64,000 nucleotides of DNA, taken from the NCBI GenBank assembly GCA_965219125.1, contig CBDCMO010000002.1, positions 1,302,001-1,366,000 of the forward strand, written 5' to 3'. The notes below the pieces were generated by a model, which saw only the letters and a program-made list of their open reading frames with translations, did not search any database and was not told where the DNA came from. This document shows, piece after piece, positions 25,310-33,508 of the stretch (the stretch's first letter is position 1; every line of letters begins with the position of its first letter). The stretch comes from JBBSOK01 sp965219125. GTDB taxonomy: Bacteria; Bacteroidota; Bacteroidia; Flavobacteriales; Flavobacteriaceae. Position numbers and translations under genes: made by a program.

Positions 25310-26284
25310 TCAAAGCGCCATTATTTTTGCTTTTTCCGTAATTGCTTCTTTAAAAGTAGGTCTGTCGCTAAGTGCTTTATCAATCCATTGCAAAGCCTTG
25401 ACTTTATTACCTTCATTTTTATAAATCTGTGCCATTCTATAATATGCCCAATCTTTTGGCACACCATCTTTTATTGAATAATTATTAATGTAAGCATTTA
25501 AAGAACTTATACCAACCTCAGCATCAAGATTATAGTCTGCTGTAATTTTACCTATTTGATAATTTAATTGATTGCGCTTATGTATTTTAAGAGACTTTGA
25601 AGCGTTTTCAACAGCCTCTTTCGGCTGATTATTTTTTTCATACAAATCAGTCAATTTTTCATATGTATGTGGCGAACCACCAATTAAAATTGCGTGTTTA
25701 TAATATTTTTCGGCATCTTTTGGACGGTTACCATATTCAGCTATATACCCTTTCGCCAAATAACCATCAACCGCAGATATTTTACCAAGTTGTTCTGCGT
25801 ATTCTAACGATTTTTTTTCACTTCCGCCTACGATTCCCGGCAGTTGAATATAATATTCTACCAAAGCCCACCGTGCTTCAATATGACTTGGGTCTAAACT
25901 TGCTGCCTTTTCCAAATGTTCGCGGACATCACCAATATATGATAAAGCCCGCAGTTTACTTATGGTTAGCGCTTTTAAGCCGAGTGCACCACCATATTTA
26001 AAATGATAGTTGGCGTTATTTTGATCTTGGTCCAACAATTCTTTGTAATAAGCAATCGCAACATCCCAATTTTTAGCGTACGCTGCGATATCTCCAAGAT
26101 ATTCTGTTGTTTTTTGGTCTTTCGGATTTTCGCTGAGATACTTTTCGAAAATAATCTTTGCTTTGCTGAAGTTTTCTTTTTTGAAATAAGCTTCCGCGTC
26201 GGCATAACTATTTTGAGCAGAAATTTGTGTTGAAGAACCAACAAGTAAGGAGAGAATGAATACTAAAATGGAGATTTTTTTCAA
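25310..26284 (-). CDS. exported TPR-repeat protein
   Basis: This 324-residue protein has a signal peptide (ending TQISAQN) followed by tetratricopeptide repeats through the rest of the chain. Visible units include YADAEAYFKKENFSKAKIIFEKYLSE, WDVAIAYYKELLDQ and DAEKYYKHAILIGGSP. TPR proteins are scaffolds for protein-protein contacts, here periplasmic. There is no catalytic motif. It is alone between intergenic gaps of 63 and 194 nt. Confidence 0.75.
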   Translation of the reverse strand: MKKISILVFILSLLVGSSTQISAQNSYADAEAYFKKENFSKAKIIFEKYLSENPKDQKTTEYLGDIAAYAKNWDVAIAYYKELLDQDQNNANYHFKYGGALGLKALTISKLRALSYIGDVREHLEKAASLDPSHIEARWALVEYYIQLPGIVGGSEKKSLEYAEQLGKISAVDGYLAKGYIAEYGNRPKDAEKYYKHAILIGGSPHTYEKLTDLYEKNNQPKEAVENASKSLKIHKRNQLNYQIGKITADYNLDAEVGISSLNAYINNYSIKDGVPKDWAYYRMAQIYKNEGNKVKALQWIDKALSDRPTFKEAITEKAKIMAL

Positions 26285-26347
26285 ATTTTATTTTTTCTAT
26301 TTGATTTTAAGAACTAAAAATTTTAAGTTTTTGACAATTGAAGATTT

Positions 26348-26869
26348 CTACCTTTTATCTGGAGGATATTTAGATAGTATTTTTGAAACCACGCTTTCGT
26401 AATATTGAATTTTCTGTTCGGGTTTTGCTTTTTCCTTATAATCATCTTCTAAAACTGCTTGCCAAATAAGGTTATCGTTTGCGGCATCAACAAAATCCAT
26501 CGTAAATTTTTGTTCAACCACTTTGCCGCCAATTGGTAGGCCGCCACTTACACCAACCCCAACATTACCGCCGCCACTGCCAAAGCCAATACCTATTGTA
26601 TTGCGCGAATTGGTTACAACTTCATTTGCATAAAAATTAATAAGCAACTGCGGATTCTCACTTTTTGAAAATCCCCGAGCACTTAAAATACTATCTGTAA
26701 TGGCGATAATACGATTGTCGTCCAGCTCGCTAAGCCCAGTTTGTAGTTCGGGAAAATAGTTATACGTTTTATATACGGAAAAGTTTGTGTCTTTCTCAAA
26801 ATCTGTTGCGACTGTTGCGCCACAACTTATTAGAACAAGAGAAATTAAAACGAAGATTGAAAATTTCAT
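26348..26869 (-). CDS. DUF4136 family lipoprotein
   Basis: This 173-residue protein has a lipoprotein signal (MKFSIFVLISLVLISC) and the DUF4136 pattern TDFEKDTNFSVYKTYNYFP, followed by a glycine-rich stretch (IGFGSGGGNVGVGVSGG) and QKFTMDFVDAANDNLIWQAV. The function of the family is unknown. The frame could start two codons earlier at a TTG, but the ATG at 26869 gives a standard lipoprotein signal. Confidence 0.8.
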   Translation of the reverse strand: MKFSIFVLISLVLISCGATVATDFEKDTNFSVYKTYNYFPELQTGLSELDDNRIIAITDSILSARGFSKSENPQLLINFYANEVVTNSRNTIGIGFGSGGGNVGVGVSGGLPIGGKVVEQKFTMDFVDAANDNLIWQAVLEDDYKEKAKPEQKIQYYESVVSKILSKYPPDKR

Positions 26870-27013
26870 TAGCAAATTTAATTTTCAATAAAAATAAGCA
26901 AAAAGAGTGCCTTAAAATATTTGTGGGTTATTGTTTAACAATTTTCTTTGTGACTTCGGTTTTAATTTTGCACGAGTTTTATTGAAGGATTCAGTAACCG
27001 TATTTGCAGATCG

Positions 27014-27037
27014 GTCATTTAGCGGAGCCGAAATGAC
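27014..27037. repeat. imperfect palindromic intergenic repeat
   Basis: GTCATTT and AAATGAC form a 7-bp stem around AGCGGAGCCG, and TTCTCGACC follows at 27054. The unit lies in the gap downstream of obg. It resembles, in degenerate form, the GGTCGAG-containing repeats around the GIY-YIG gene at 32326-32883, and may be a dispersed member of that class. Confidence 0.45.
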
Positions 27038-27063
27038 TTGTGACTTCTCGACCAACAACTAAT

Positions 27064-28062
27064 TTAATTCAACATCTCCCACAATTTATCCTTCAACTCT
27101 GTCAAACCTTGTTGGGCGACTGAAGAGATAAACAAATACGGAATGCCTTTAAAATCTTTGTCCAGTTGCTCTTTCATTTCAGCTTTTAGTTCGGTGTCCA
27201 GCATATCGCTTTTGCTTATGGCGACCAAGCGTTTTTTGTCTAGCAATTCTGGGTTGTAACGTCTAAGTTCATCTACCAAAATTTCGTATTGCTCTTTAAT
27301 ATTCATCGCATCTGCGGGAACTAAGAAAAGTAGCGTGCTGTTACGTTCTATATGTCTTAAAAATCGATGGCCAATACCCTTTCCTTCGGCTGCACCTTCG
27401 ATTATTCCTGGAATATCGGCTACTACAAAGGTTTTAAAATCTCGGTATTCAACAATGCCTAAATTTGGTTTTAGGGTTGTAAATTCGTAATTGGCAATTT
27501 TAGGTTTTGCTGCTGTAATTACTGATAATAATGTAGATTTTCCGGCATTTGGGAAGCCTACCAAACCTACATCGGCAAGTATTTTTAGTTCTAAAACTAT
27601 ATCGGTTTCTTCGCCTTCTTCGCCAGGTTGTGCAAAACGTGGGGTTTGTTGGGTTGCACTTTTAAAATGGGCATTTCCCTTACCGCCACGACCGCCTTTT
27701 GCTACTACTTTTTCTTCGCCGTTTTCGGTTACTTCAAATAATATCTCGTTGGTTTCTTTATCGCGAACAACTGTTCCCAACGGTACATCTATATAAACAT
27801 CTTCGCCGTCTGCGCCGGTACTTGTAGATTTACCACCTGCCAAACCGTGTTCAGATTTAAAGTGTCTTTTAAATTTTAAATGGAAAAGGGTCCATAAATT
27901 ATCGTCTGCCCTAACAATTACGTGACCACCGCGGCCACCATCTCCACCATCCGGCCCACCTTTTGGGATATACTTTTCCCTGCGCATATGCTTGCTGCCC
28001 TGCCCGCCTTTACCGGAGGTAACATGAACTTTTACATAATCTACAAAATTGCCTTCAGTCAT
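27064..28062 (-). CDS. obg: GTPase Obg (ObgE/CgtA)
   Basis: This 332-residue ribosome-assembly GTPase has the glycine-rich N-terminal Obg fold (GGPDGGDGGRGGHVIVRADD). Its G domain has the P-loop VGFPNAGKST, DIPGIIEGA and ISKSDML. The chain stops right after the G domain, without the C-terminal OCT domain of Firmicutes and proteobacterial Obg, which is normal for Bacteroidota. A 7-bp tandem array begins 3 nt before the ATG. Confidence 0.95.
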   Translation of the reverse strand: MTEGNFVDYVKVHVTSGKGGQGSKHMRREKYIPKGGPDGGDGGRGGHVIVRADDNLWTLFHLKFKRHFKSEHGLAGGKSTSTGADGEDVYIDVPLGTVVRDKETNEILFEVTENGEEKVVAKGGRGGKGNAHFKSATQQTPRFAQPGEEGEETDIVLELKILADVGLVGFPNAGKSTLLSVITAAKPKIANYEFTTLKPNLGIVEYRDFKTFVVADIPGIIEGAAEGKGIGHRFLRHIERNSTLLFLVPADAMNIKEQYEILVDELRRYNPELLDKKRLVAISKSDMLDTELKAEMKEQLDKDFKGIPYLFISSVAQQGLTELKDKLWEMLN

Positions 28063-28065
28063 TGC

Positions 28066-28112
28066 AAGAATTAAGAATTAAGAATTAAGAATTAAGAATT
28101 AAGAATTAAGAA
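28066..28112. repeat. heptanucleotide tandem array next to the obg start codon
   Basis: AAGAATT is repeated six times perfectly plus five further bases (47 nt). On the minus strand it lies 3 nt upstream of the obg ATG, in the place of the ribosome-binding region. Copy-number slippage would change leader length in 7-nt steps. Confidence 0.9.
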
Positions 28113-28244
28113 AAGTAAGATACTTGGTAGTCAACTAATCTAGTTTCAATAGAACATTATACTTTAAAAATTAACAATGAAAAATATTCAATCCTTAACC
28201 TTTTTCGTCGTGAATCAAAAAGTCTAGCTTCTGTAAGTTTTTTG

Positions 28245-28829
28245 TTAAAAAGTTGAAATAAAATTTTTCATTACTTTTTGAAGCCTTTCTGAAATTTCGC
28301 CAACACTTCCAACACCATCTACGCCATAATATTTATGTTGTTTTTCATAATAGCTTTTCAATACATCGGTTTTGCGATAATATTCCGCTATTCGTTCACG
28401 GATTACTTCTTCATTTGCATCATCTGGCCTTCCGCTTTCTTTTCCTCTTTCCAATAAGCGATGCACTAAAATCTCGTCATCAACTTCTAAGGCCACCATT
28501 GCATTTACCTCTTCGCCTTTTTCAGAAAGAAAATTGGTTAAAACATCTGCTTGATCTTCAGTTCTTGGATAGCCGTCAAAAATTATCCCTAAACCGTTTA
28601 AGTGCTTTTCAACCTCCGCTTTCAGCATATCATTCGTCACAGAATCTGGCACCAAATGTCCTTTACTAGTGTAACTTTTTGCTAATTTCCCGAGTTCGGT
28701 ATCATTTTTAATATTATGTCTAAACATATCGCCCGTGCTAATATGCACTAGACTATATTTTTGTTTCAGAAAAACTGCTTGCGTTCCTTTTCCTGCTCCC
28801 GGAGGGCCAAACAAAATTATATTGGTCAT
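28245..28829 (-). CDS. adk: adenylate kinase
   Basis: This 194-residue enzyme converts AMP and ATP to two ADP. The P-loop is FGPPGAGKGTQ and the AMP-site blocks are HISTGDMFRHNI and DGYPRTEDQ. The LID is the short, metal-free form around LERGKESGRPDDANEEVIRERI. Length fits the short-LID group. It stands alone, 182 nt upstream of obg in the same orientation. Confidence 0.95.
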   Translation of the reverse strand: MTNIILFGPPGAGKGTQAVFLKQKYSLVHISTGDMFRHNIKNDTELGKLAKSYTSKGHLVPDSVTNDMLKAEVEKHLNGLGIIFDGYPRTEDQADVLTNFLSEKGEEVNAMVALEVDDEILVHRLLERGKESGRPDDANEEVIRERIAEYYRKTDVLKSYYEKQHKYYGVDGVGSVGEISERLQKVMKNFISTF

Positions 28830-28936
28830 GATCTTTTTTTAAATGATAAAAATTTTGAAGGTGCAAATTTACAAAAACTAAGGCAGTTGGGGTTTGATTG
28901 GCAAAAAATTAATCAGTCGAATTTTCTGAAAGCTAT

Positions 28937-28974
28937 AAAAGGATACAGATTTTATAAATAATACATATCCTTTT
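28937..28974 (-). terminator. possible terminator downstream of the beta-lactamase-like gene
   Basis: AAAAGGATA and TATCCTTTT form a 9-bp stem with a 20-nt loop, 43 nt past the stop of the minus-strand hydrolase gene. On the minus strand the second arm ends in a short T-run. The stem is AT-rich and the loop long, so efficiency is doubtful. Confidence 0.4.
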
Positions 28975-29017
28975 GCAATGCTTTTTTTGAAAACTGGACC
29001 AATTTATCTGCTTTATC

Positions 29018-30766
29018 TTATTCCAATTTCTTGCCATATAATTCTTGTCCGCCTTGCGATAATGTTAAACCTACAACTTTACCATCTTCATTTTTGTTAA
29101 AGGTTATTTGCGCAACAACCACTTTAAGATAAAAAATAGAATCAGATTTTGGATAAATTTCAGCAGCAGATTGATCTGTAGCTTGCGCAGATAATTGGCT
29201 TCCATTTTTTGTGATTTTTAAAATAAATCCCAGCGCAAGTTCATATTCGCCCACATAACTTTGCAAAACAGTTTCAGAAACTTCCATATTTTTTTCCTTT
29301 CCTTCTACTCCCAATTTTTGCAGCATATCTATTGCATTTTGGTTTCCTGGATTTAAATCAACTGACCTCTTATAATTTTCTATTGCTAAATCATTTTTGC
29401 CCTGTTTCATTAAAACTTCGCCATAACTATCGTAAACATTAGACGATTTTGGAAATGCCTCAACATTCAATTTAAAAATTGCTGCAGCTTCTTCAATTCT
29501 ATCAGATCTAAAAAGCTGATATCCTACGCTGTTCAATTCGTTTTCTTTAAGTGAATATTCTTTTGAGCTTTTATTCTTTTCATAAAAAGAAAGACCCGCT
29601 TGAAGATTTTTAGTTGAAATTTCCGCCATTATTGCCGTTGCCAAAGATTGCTTTGGCAGATCGTAGGTCTTTCCGTATTCAATAGCCAAAATCGATTCAG
29701 TAATATTTTGCAAAGGTGCACCGCCCGTATTATTTAGTAAAATGACAGTAGATTTATCTTCAGGCAAACGCGTAATAAGTGTATTGAAGCCATTTACGCC
29801 ACCGCCGTGACCAATAAAGTTTATGCTATCGTTACTGTTGCCAATCTCAATTTTGCCACTACTCCAACCATAACCGTAATATTGTCCAAAAGCGGGGATG
29901 TATTTTTGAAAAAGCATATCCATAAATTTCTTTGGAAGCAATTTCTCAGTATATAAAGCTTGATCCCAAATGAAAAGATCTTCAACAGTTGAATATAATG
30001 AGCCTGCGGCGTAAGGAACCGACATATCGATATAAGCTGAATTTCCAATCTTGCCATCATTAATTTCATAGCCCGTGGCTCGATTTTTTAAAATAGTTTC
30101 GTGATGGTCATAACCTGAATTTGTCATTTTTAAAGGGTCAAATATTTTTTCCTGCAATACTTCTTCGTACGTTTTACCGGTAACTTTTTCAATTATTGCA
30201 CCCAACAGAATATAACCTGAATTGCTATATGAAAATTTTTCGCCCGGCGTAAATGTTAAGGGTAAATCTGCGAAGAGCTGCAGCATTTCAGAAACCGAGT
30301 AAGGATTTCGGCTCATATCCTTGAAAAAATTGGGAAATGAAGTATAATTTGGCGTGCCCGAAGTATGTGTAAGTAATTGATGAATAGTAATTTTATCACC
30401 ATTAATTGTTGAATAATCCGGTAAATATTTGGAAACGGTTGCTTGTAAATCTAACTTTCCATCGGCAACCAACTGCATAATCAACATTGCAGTAAATTGT
30501 TTTGTAATACTTCCTAGCCTATGTTTAGTGTTCGTCGCGTTGGGAATGTCCCACTCAAAATTTGCCATTCCGAAGCCTTTTTTATAAATCATTTTCCCTT
30601 TTTCTGCAACCAAAACCGATCCATTAAATTGGTTGTATTCGGTATATTTATTTAAAAGATTATCTAATTGAGCTGTTTTAGATTGTGCAAAACTGGTTGT
30701 GAATGTGATGATAAAACAAAACAGCAAAACAATTGTTTTAAGACGAAAAAATAATGGTGTGTTCAT
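29018..30766 (-). CDS. exported serine beta-lactamase-like hydrolase with C-terminal TPR
   Basis: This 582-residue protein has a signal peptide (ending TSFAQ). A class C beta-lactamase/DD-peptidase-like domain follows (about residues 30-370), with the nucleophile in SITKQF, the YSNSGY motif and HGGGVNGF as the third element. Then come TPR-like helices (IYDSYGEVLMKQGKNDLAIENYKRSVDLNP style, about 430-490) and a C-terminal lipocalin-like domain. Family members include esterases and peptidases as well as beta-lactamases, so an antibiotic-resistance role is not implied. Confidence 0.85.
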   Translation of the reverse strand: MNTPLFFRLKTIVLLFCFIITFTTSFAQSKTAQLDNLLNKYTEYNQFNGSVLVAEKGKMIYKKGFGMANFEWDIPNATNTKHRLGSITKQFTAMLIMQLVADGKLDLQATVSKYLPDYSTINGDKITIHQLLTHTSGTPNYTSFPNFFKDMSRNPYSVSEMLQLFADLPLTFTPGEKFSYSNSGYILLGAIIEKVTGKTYEEVLQEKIFDPLKMTNSGYDHHETILKNRATGYEINDGKIGNSAYIDMSVPYAAGSLYSTVEDLFIWDQALYTEKLLPKKFMDMLFQKYIPAFGQYYGYGWSSGKIEIGNSNDSINFIGHGGGVNGFNTLITRLPEDKSTVILLNNTGGAPLQNITESILAIEYGKTYDLPKQSLATAIMAEISTKNLQAGLSFYEKNKSSKEYSLKENELNSVGYQLFRSDRIEEAAAIFKLNVEAFPKSSNVYDSYGEVLMKQGKNDLAIENYKRSVDLNPGNQNAIDMLQKLGVEGKEKNMEVSETVLQSYVGEYELALGFILKITKNGSQLSAQATDQSAAEIYPKSDSIFYLKVVVAQITFNKNEDGKVVGLTLSQGGQELYGKKLE

Positions 30767-30900
30767 AATTGATTTTTTTTTTGATTGATGATTAACTTTT
30801 GATTGCTAATTGGACGCCAACCCAATGTTTGTGTTACAAACTAAATATGATCTTCTTTTCAGAATGATAAATTCAAGGAGAGTATTGTACATTTGTGGCT

Positions 30901-32058
30901 ATGGCAAATTATTTTTCTTCAGATTTTACATTGGGAATATTGGGCGGTGGTCAATTGGGCAAAATGATGCTCTACGAAACCCGAAAATGGGACATTAAAA
31001 CCCACGTTCTCGACCCAAGCAATGAAGCACCGTGTCGCATTTCGGCAGATTATTTTGAACAAGGCGATTTACTGGATTTTGAAACCGTTTACAACTTCGG
31101 AAAAAAAGTAAATGTGCTAACTTTTGAAATTGAAGGCGTAAATATTGAAGCACTTGAAAAGCTGGAAAATGAAGGTGTAAAAGTGTATCCGAGCTCGGCA
31201 ACTTTGAAGTATATTCAAGATAAAGGTATTCAGAAAGAATTTTATAAAACACACCAAATTCCTACTTCCCCATTTACAGTTTATGCAGATAAAAATGAAT
31301 TGAATGAAGCCATTGTTAGAAAGCATTTGCACTTTCCTTTTGTTTGGAAAAGTTGCACGGGCGGTTATGATGGTAAAGGCGTGAGTATTATTAGAACGGC
31401 TGAAGATGTAATTCCACTTTCTGAAGGCGCTTGCATTGCTGAAAAATTGATTCCTTTTAAAAATGAATTGGCGGTAATTGTTGCCAGAAATGTTTCGGGC
31501 GAAGTAAAAACCTATCCCGTTGTTGAAATGGAATTTCACCCAGAAGCAAACCAAGTAGAATACGTAATCTGCCCAGCAAGAATAGATGAAAAAGTAGCTG
31601 AAAAAGCAAGAAATATTGCCGAAAAAGTTTCAAAAGCCTTTAACCACGTTGGCCTTTTGGCGGTTGAAATGTTCCAAACCGAAGAAGATGAAATTTTGGT
31701 AAACGAAGTCGCCCCAAGACCACACAACAGCGGTCATTACAGCATAGAAGCCAGCTACACCAATCAATTTGAACAACAAATTCGAGCCATTTTAGATTTT
31801 CCTTTGGGCAATACAGACAGTAAAGTTGCAGGCGTAATGGTAAACTTGGTAGGCGCCGAAAATCACACAGGAAACGTAGTTTATAAAAACATCGAAAAAA
31901 TAATGGCTATGGAAGGGGTTACGCCACATATTTACGGTAAAAAAGAAACCCGACCTTTTCGGAAAATGGGTCATGTTACGATTGTGAATAAAGATTTAAA
32001 TAAAGCTCGTGAAATTGCTGAGGAGGTAAAGCGGACTATTGAGGTGGTGAGTTCCTAA
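30901..32058 (+). CDS. purK: 5-(carboxyamino)imidazole ribonucleotide synthase
   Basis: This 385-residue ATP-grasp enzyme of purine synthesis carboxylates AIR to N5-CAIR. The nucleotide loop is ILGGGQLGKMM, and ATP-grasp blocks include FPFVWKSCTGGYDGKGV and EVAPRPHNSGHY. The frame opens two codons earlier at a GTG, but ATG at 30901 fits the family. A TACATTTG box (30888-30895) lies just ahead but lacks a -33 partner. The partner enzyme purE is about 920 nt further on, not adjacent as is usual. Confidence 0.94.
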   Translation: MANYFSSDFTLGILGGGQLGKMMLYETRKWDIKTHVLDPSNEAPCRISADYFEQGDLLDFETVYNFGKKVNVLTFEIEGVNIEALEKLENEGVKVYPSSATLKYIQDKGIQKEFYKTHQIPTSPFTVYADKNELNEAIVRKHLHFPFVWKSCTGGYDGKGVSIIRTAEDVIPLSEGACIAEKLIPFKNELAVIVARNVSGEVKTYPVVEMEFHPEANQVEYVICPARIDEKVAEKARNIAEKVSKAFNHVGLLAVEMFQTEEDEILVNEVAPRPHNSGHYSIEASYTNQFEQQIRAILDFPLGNTDSKVAGVMVNLVGAENHTGNVVYKNIEKIMAMEGVTPHIYGKKETRPFRKMGHVTIVNKDLNKAREIAEEVKRTIEVVSS

Positions 32059-32118
32059 AATTATTTTAGCAATATTAAAGAAACAGTTTTTGTATATTTA
32101 ACCATAAATATTCTTACG

Positions 32119-32301
32119 ATGACAACTATTGAAAAAAGAGATAAGATAAAGAAAACTTTAGACACTTTTTCTAATGAACAATTGGAAGAAACTCTCAGTT
32201 TTATCGAAAAAGTTAAGAATAATGACGAGCACCGCAAAGAATATATTAAATCTCTATTAGAAAAAGAAAAAAATCTTTTTGAGAGGTTGGCACTATCATA
32301 G
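32119..32301 (+). CDS. small charged helical protein, orphan
   Basis: This 60-residue protein is rich in Lys and Glu and predicted helical (SNEQLEETLSFIEKVKNND). It resembles in size and composition the small antitoxin-like proteins of addiction modules, but no toxin gene follows: the next element is the repeat-bracketed nuclease. Start ATG and stop are clear. It could be a remnant partner or a spurious frame. Confidence 0.4.
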   Translation: MTTIEKRDKIKKTLDTFSNEQLEETLSFIEKVKNNDEHRKEYIKSLLEKEKNLFERLALS

Positions 32302-32325
32302 TAACTTTTGAAAATCAATTCAATA

Positions 32326-32351
32326 TGTCCGGTCGAGCGCAGTCGAGACCT
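32326..32351 (+). repeat. 26-nt imperfect palindromic repeat, copy A
   Basis: The core is GGTCGAGCGCAGTCGAGACC, preceded by TGTCC and followed by T. TCGA flanks a 6-nt centre and GGTC/GACC closes the ends, so the unit can fold as an imperfect hairpin. It is identical to copy B, 61 nt downstream. Confidence 0.9.
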
Positions 32352-32386
32352 ATTTATTTTTGAACCAACATAAAATAAATCTAAGA

Positions 32387-32412
32387 TGTCCGGTCGAGCG
32401 CAGTCGAGACCT
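32387..32412 (+). repeat. 26-nt imperfect palindromic repeat, copy B
   Basis: This copy is identical over all 26 nt to copy A and in the same orientation. It ends 29 nt before the GIY-YIG start codon, so it lies in the leader of that gene. Confidence 0.9.
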
Positions 32413-32441
32413 TAATTTTATTCCGAATTTTCCACCATTAA

Positions 32442-32801
32442 ATGAAATCATATTACATTTACATTATCGAATGTTCGGACGGCTTACTTTATACAGGATT
32501 CACGAATGATATTTCAAGAAGATTTGATGAACATCAAAATGGTTTGAACAAATCTTGTTTCACATATAAACGCAGACCATTAAAATTAATTTTTCATCAA
32601 GAATTTAATGACGTAGAACAGGCAATTTATTTTGAGAAGAAAATAAAAAAATGGAGTGCTGAAAAGAAAAGAGCATTAGCAAATGAAAATTTTGAAATGC
32701 TTCAAATACTTGCAGAATGTCGAAACATGACACATTCAAAATACAAACCCAGTGCAAGCGAGGTCTCGACTGCGCTTAATTTAGACTATTATAAAAAGTA
32801 A
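32442..32801 (+). CDS. GIY-YIG family nuclease
   Basis: This 119-residue single-domain nuclease, related to the stand-alone UvrC N-terminal-like group, shows YIYIIECSDGLLYTGFTND at residues 5-23. This covers the GIY and YIG strands, with Tyr7 and Tyr17-Thr18-Gly19. The catalytic arginine is in SRRFDEH (Arg26/27) and the metal-binding Glu65 in YFEKKIKKW. The last 20 residues are unrelated to the fold: residues 107-112 (EVSTAL) are encoded by a truncated copy of the flanking repeat. The gene sits between inverted copies of that repeat, which suggests the nuclease and repeat are linked. DNA target unknown. Confidence 0.85.
   Translation: MKSYYIYIIECSDGLLYTGFTNDISRRFDEHQNGLNKSCFTYKRRPLKLIFHQEFNDVEQAIYFEKKIKKWSAEKKRALANENFEMLQILAECRNMTHSKYKPSASEVSTALNLDYYKK
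32761..32776 (-). repeat. truncated repeat, copy C, inside the nuclease gene end
   Basis: AGGTCTCGACTGCGCT is the inverted form of the first 16 nt of the repeat and is read in frame as part of the nuclease C-terminus. The remaining 10 nt of the repeat are replaced by AT-rich sequence that supplies the last codons and the stop. Confidence 0.85.
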
Positions 32802-32857
32802 CATTATACCAATTAAAGTCTATTGGTTAGTTTTTTAAGCAAAATTATTAAATAGGT

Positions 32858-32883
32858 AGGTCTCGACTGCGCTCGACCAGACA
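32858..32883 (-). repeat. 26-nt imperfect palindromic repeat, copy D (inverted)
   Basis: This is inverted relative to A and B and matches at 25 of 26 positions. It lies 57 nt after the nuclease stop and about 100 nt before purE, forming the right edge of the unit. Confidence 0.9.
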
Positions 32884-32980
32884 CAGAATAACCATACGAA
32901 AAGTAAGTTCAATTTAAAATCAATGGCAATAAACTAAATCATTAAATTTTGAATCTTAAACTTTGAATAATTAAATAATA

Positions 32981-33472
32981 ATGAAAGTAGCAATAATAAT
33001 GGGAAGCACCAGCGATCTGCCCGTAATGCAAGACGCAATAGATATATTAAAAGGATTTGATATTGAAGTTGAGGTAGACATCGTTTCTGCACACCGTACG
33101 CCCGACAAGCTTTTTGATTATGGCAAAAATGCACACACGCGTGGCATTTCGGTAATTATTGCAGGTGCAGGCGGCGCAGCACACCTTCCGGGAATGATTG
33201 CTTCACTTTCGCCTTTGCCGGTTATTGGTGTTCCCGTAAAAAGCAGCAATAGCATTGATGGTTGGGACAGTATTCTTTCAATCCTACAAATGCCGGGCGG
33301 CGTTCCAGTTGCAACGGTTGCTTTAAATGGTGCAAAAAATGCAGGTATTTTGGCAGCGCAAATTATAGGAACTTCAGATAAATGCGTGCGCGATAAAATT
33401 TTGGCGTATAAGGAAGGACTGAAAATTTTAGTAGAAAACGGTGCTAAAAAAATAACTGGTAACAATAAGTAG
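32981..33472 (+). CDS. purE: N5-carboxyaminoimidazole ribonucleotide mutase
   Basis: This 163-residue enzyme converts N5-CAIR, the PurK product, to CAIR. Family blocks are IMGSTSDLPVM, VSAHRTPDKLFDY, AGAGGAAHLPGMIAS and WDSILSILQMPGGVPVATVA. Presence of purK nearby fits the class I (mutase) form. The envelope protein gene follows 36 nt later. Confidence 0.95.
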   Translation: MKVAIIMGSTSDLPVMQDAIDILKGFDIEVEVDIVSAHRTPDKLFDYGKNAHTRGISVIIAGAGGAAHLPGMIASLSPLPVIGVPVKSSNSIDGWDSILSILQMPGGVPVATVALNGAKNAGILAAQIIGTSDKCVRDKILAYKEGLKILVENGAKKITGNNK

Positions 33473-33508
33473 TAGTTTGTCGTCAGTGTAAAAACTAACC
33501 TTTATAAT

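Larger units (their letters stand above)
32326..32883 (+). mobile_element. repeat-bracketed GIY-YIG nuclease unit
   Basis: A 558-bp unit lies between purK and purE. Two 26-nt repeats (32326-32351, 32387-32412) precede a small GIY-YIG nuclease gene. The same repeat in inverted orientation follows as a 16-nt truncated copy inside the gene end (32761-32776) and a full copy (32858-32883, 25 of 26 identical). The layout is that of a non-autonomous repeat family with a possible mobilising or maintaining enzyme. No target-site duplication is evident at the outer edges. The boundaries are my inference from the outer repeats. Confidence 0.55.

Noticed and set aside
28066..28112. Tandem array considered as a CRISPR
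   Set aside because: The units are 7 nt with no spacers and no cas genes nearby; the same holds for 53233-53288.
28761..28961. Short plus-strand frame across the adk start and upstream gap
   Set aside because: It is mostly antisense to adk and low in complexity, with no support as a gene.
30888..30895. -7 box TACATTTG before purK
   Set aside because: There is no -33 TTG at the right distance; it could be a chance match.
32061..32318. Minus-strand frame of 85 codons opposite the small orphan gene
   Set aside because: There is no better start or family match; it is a shadow of the plus-strand frame.
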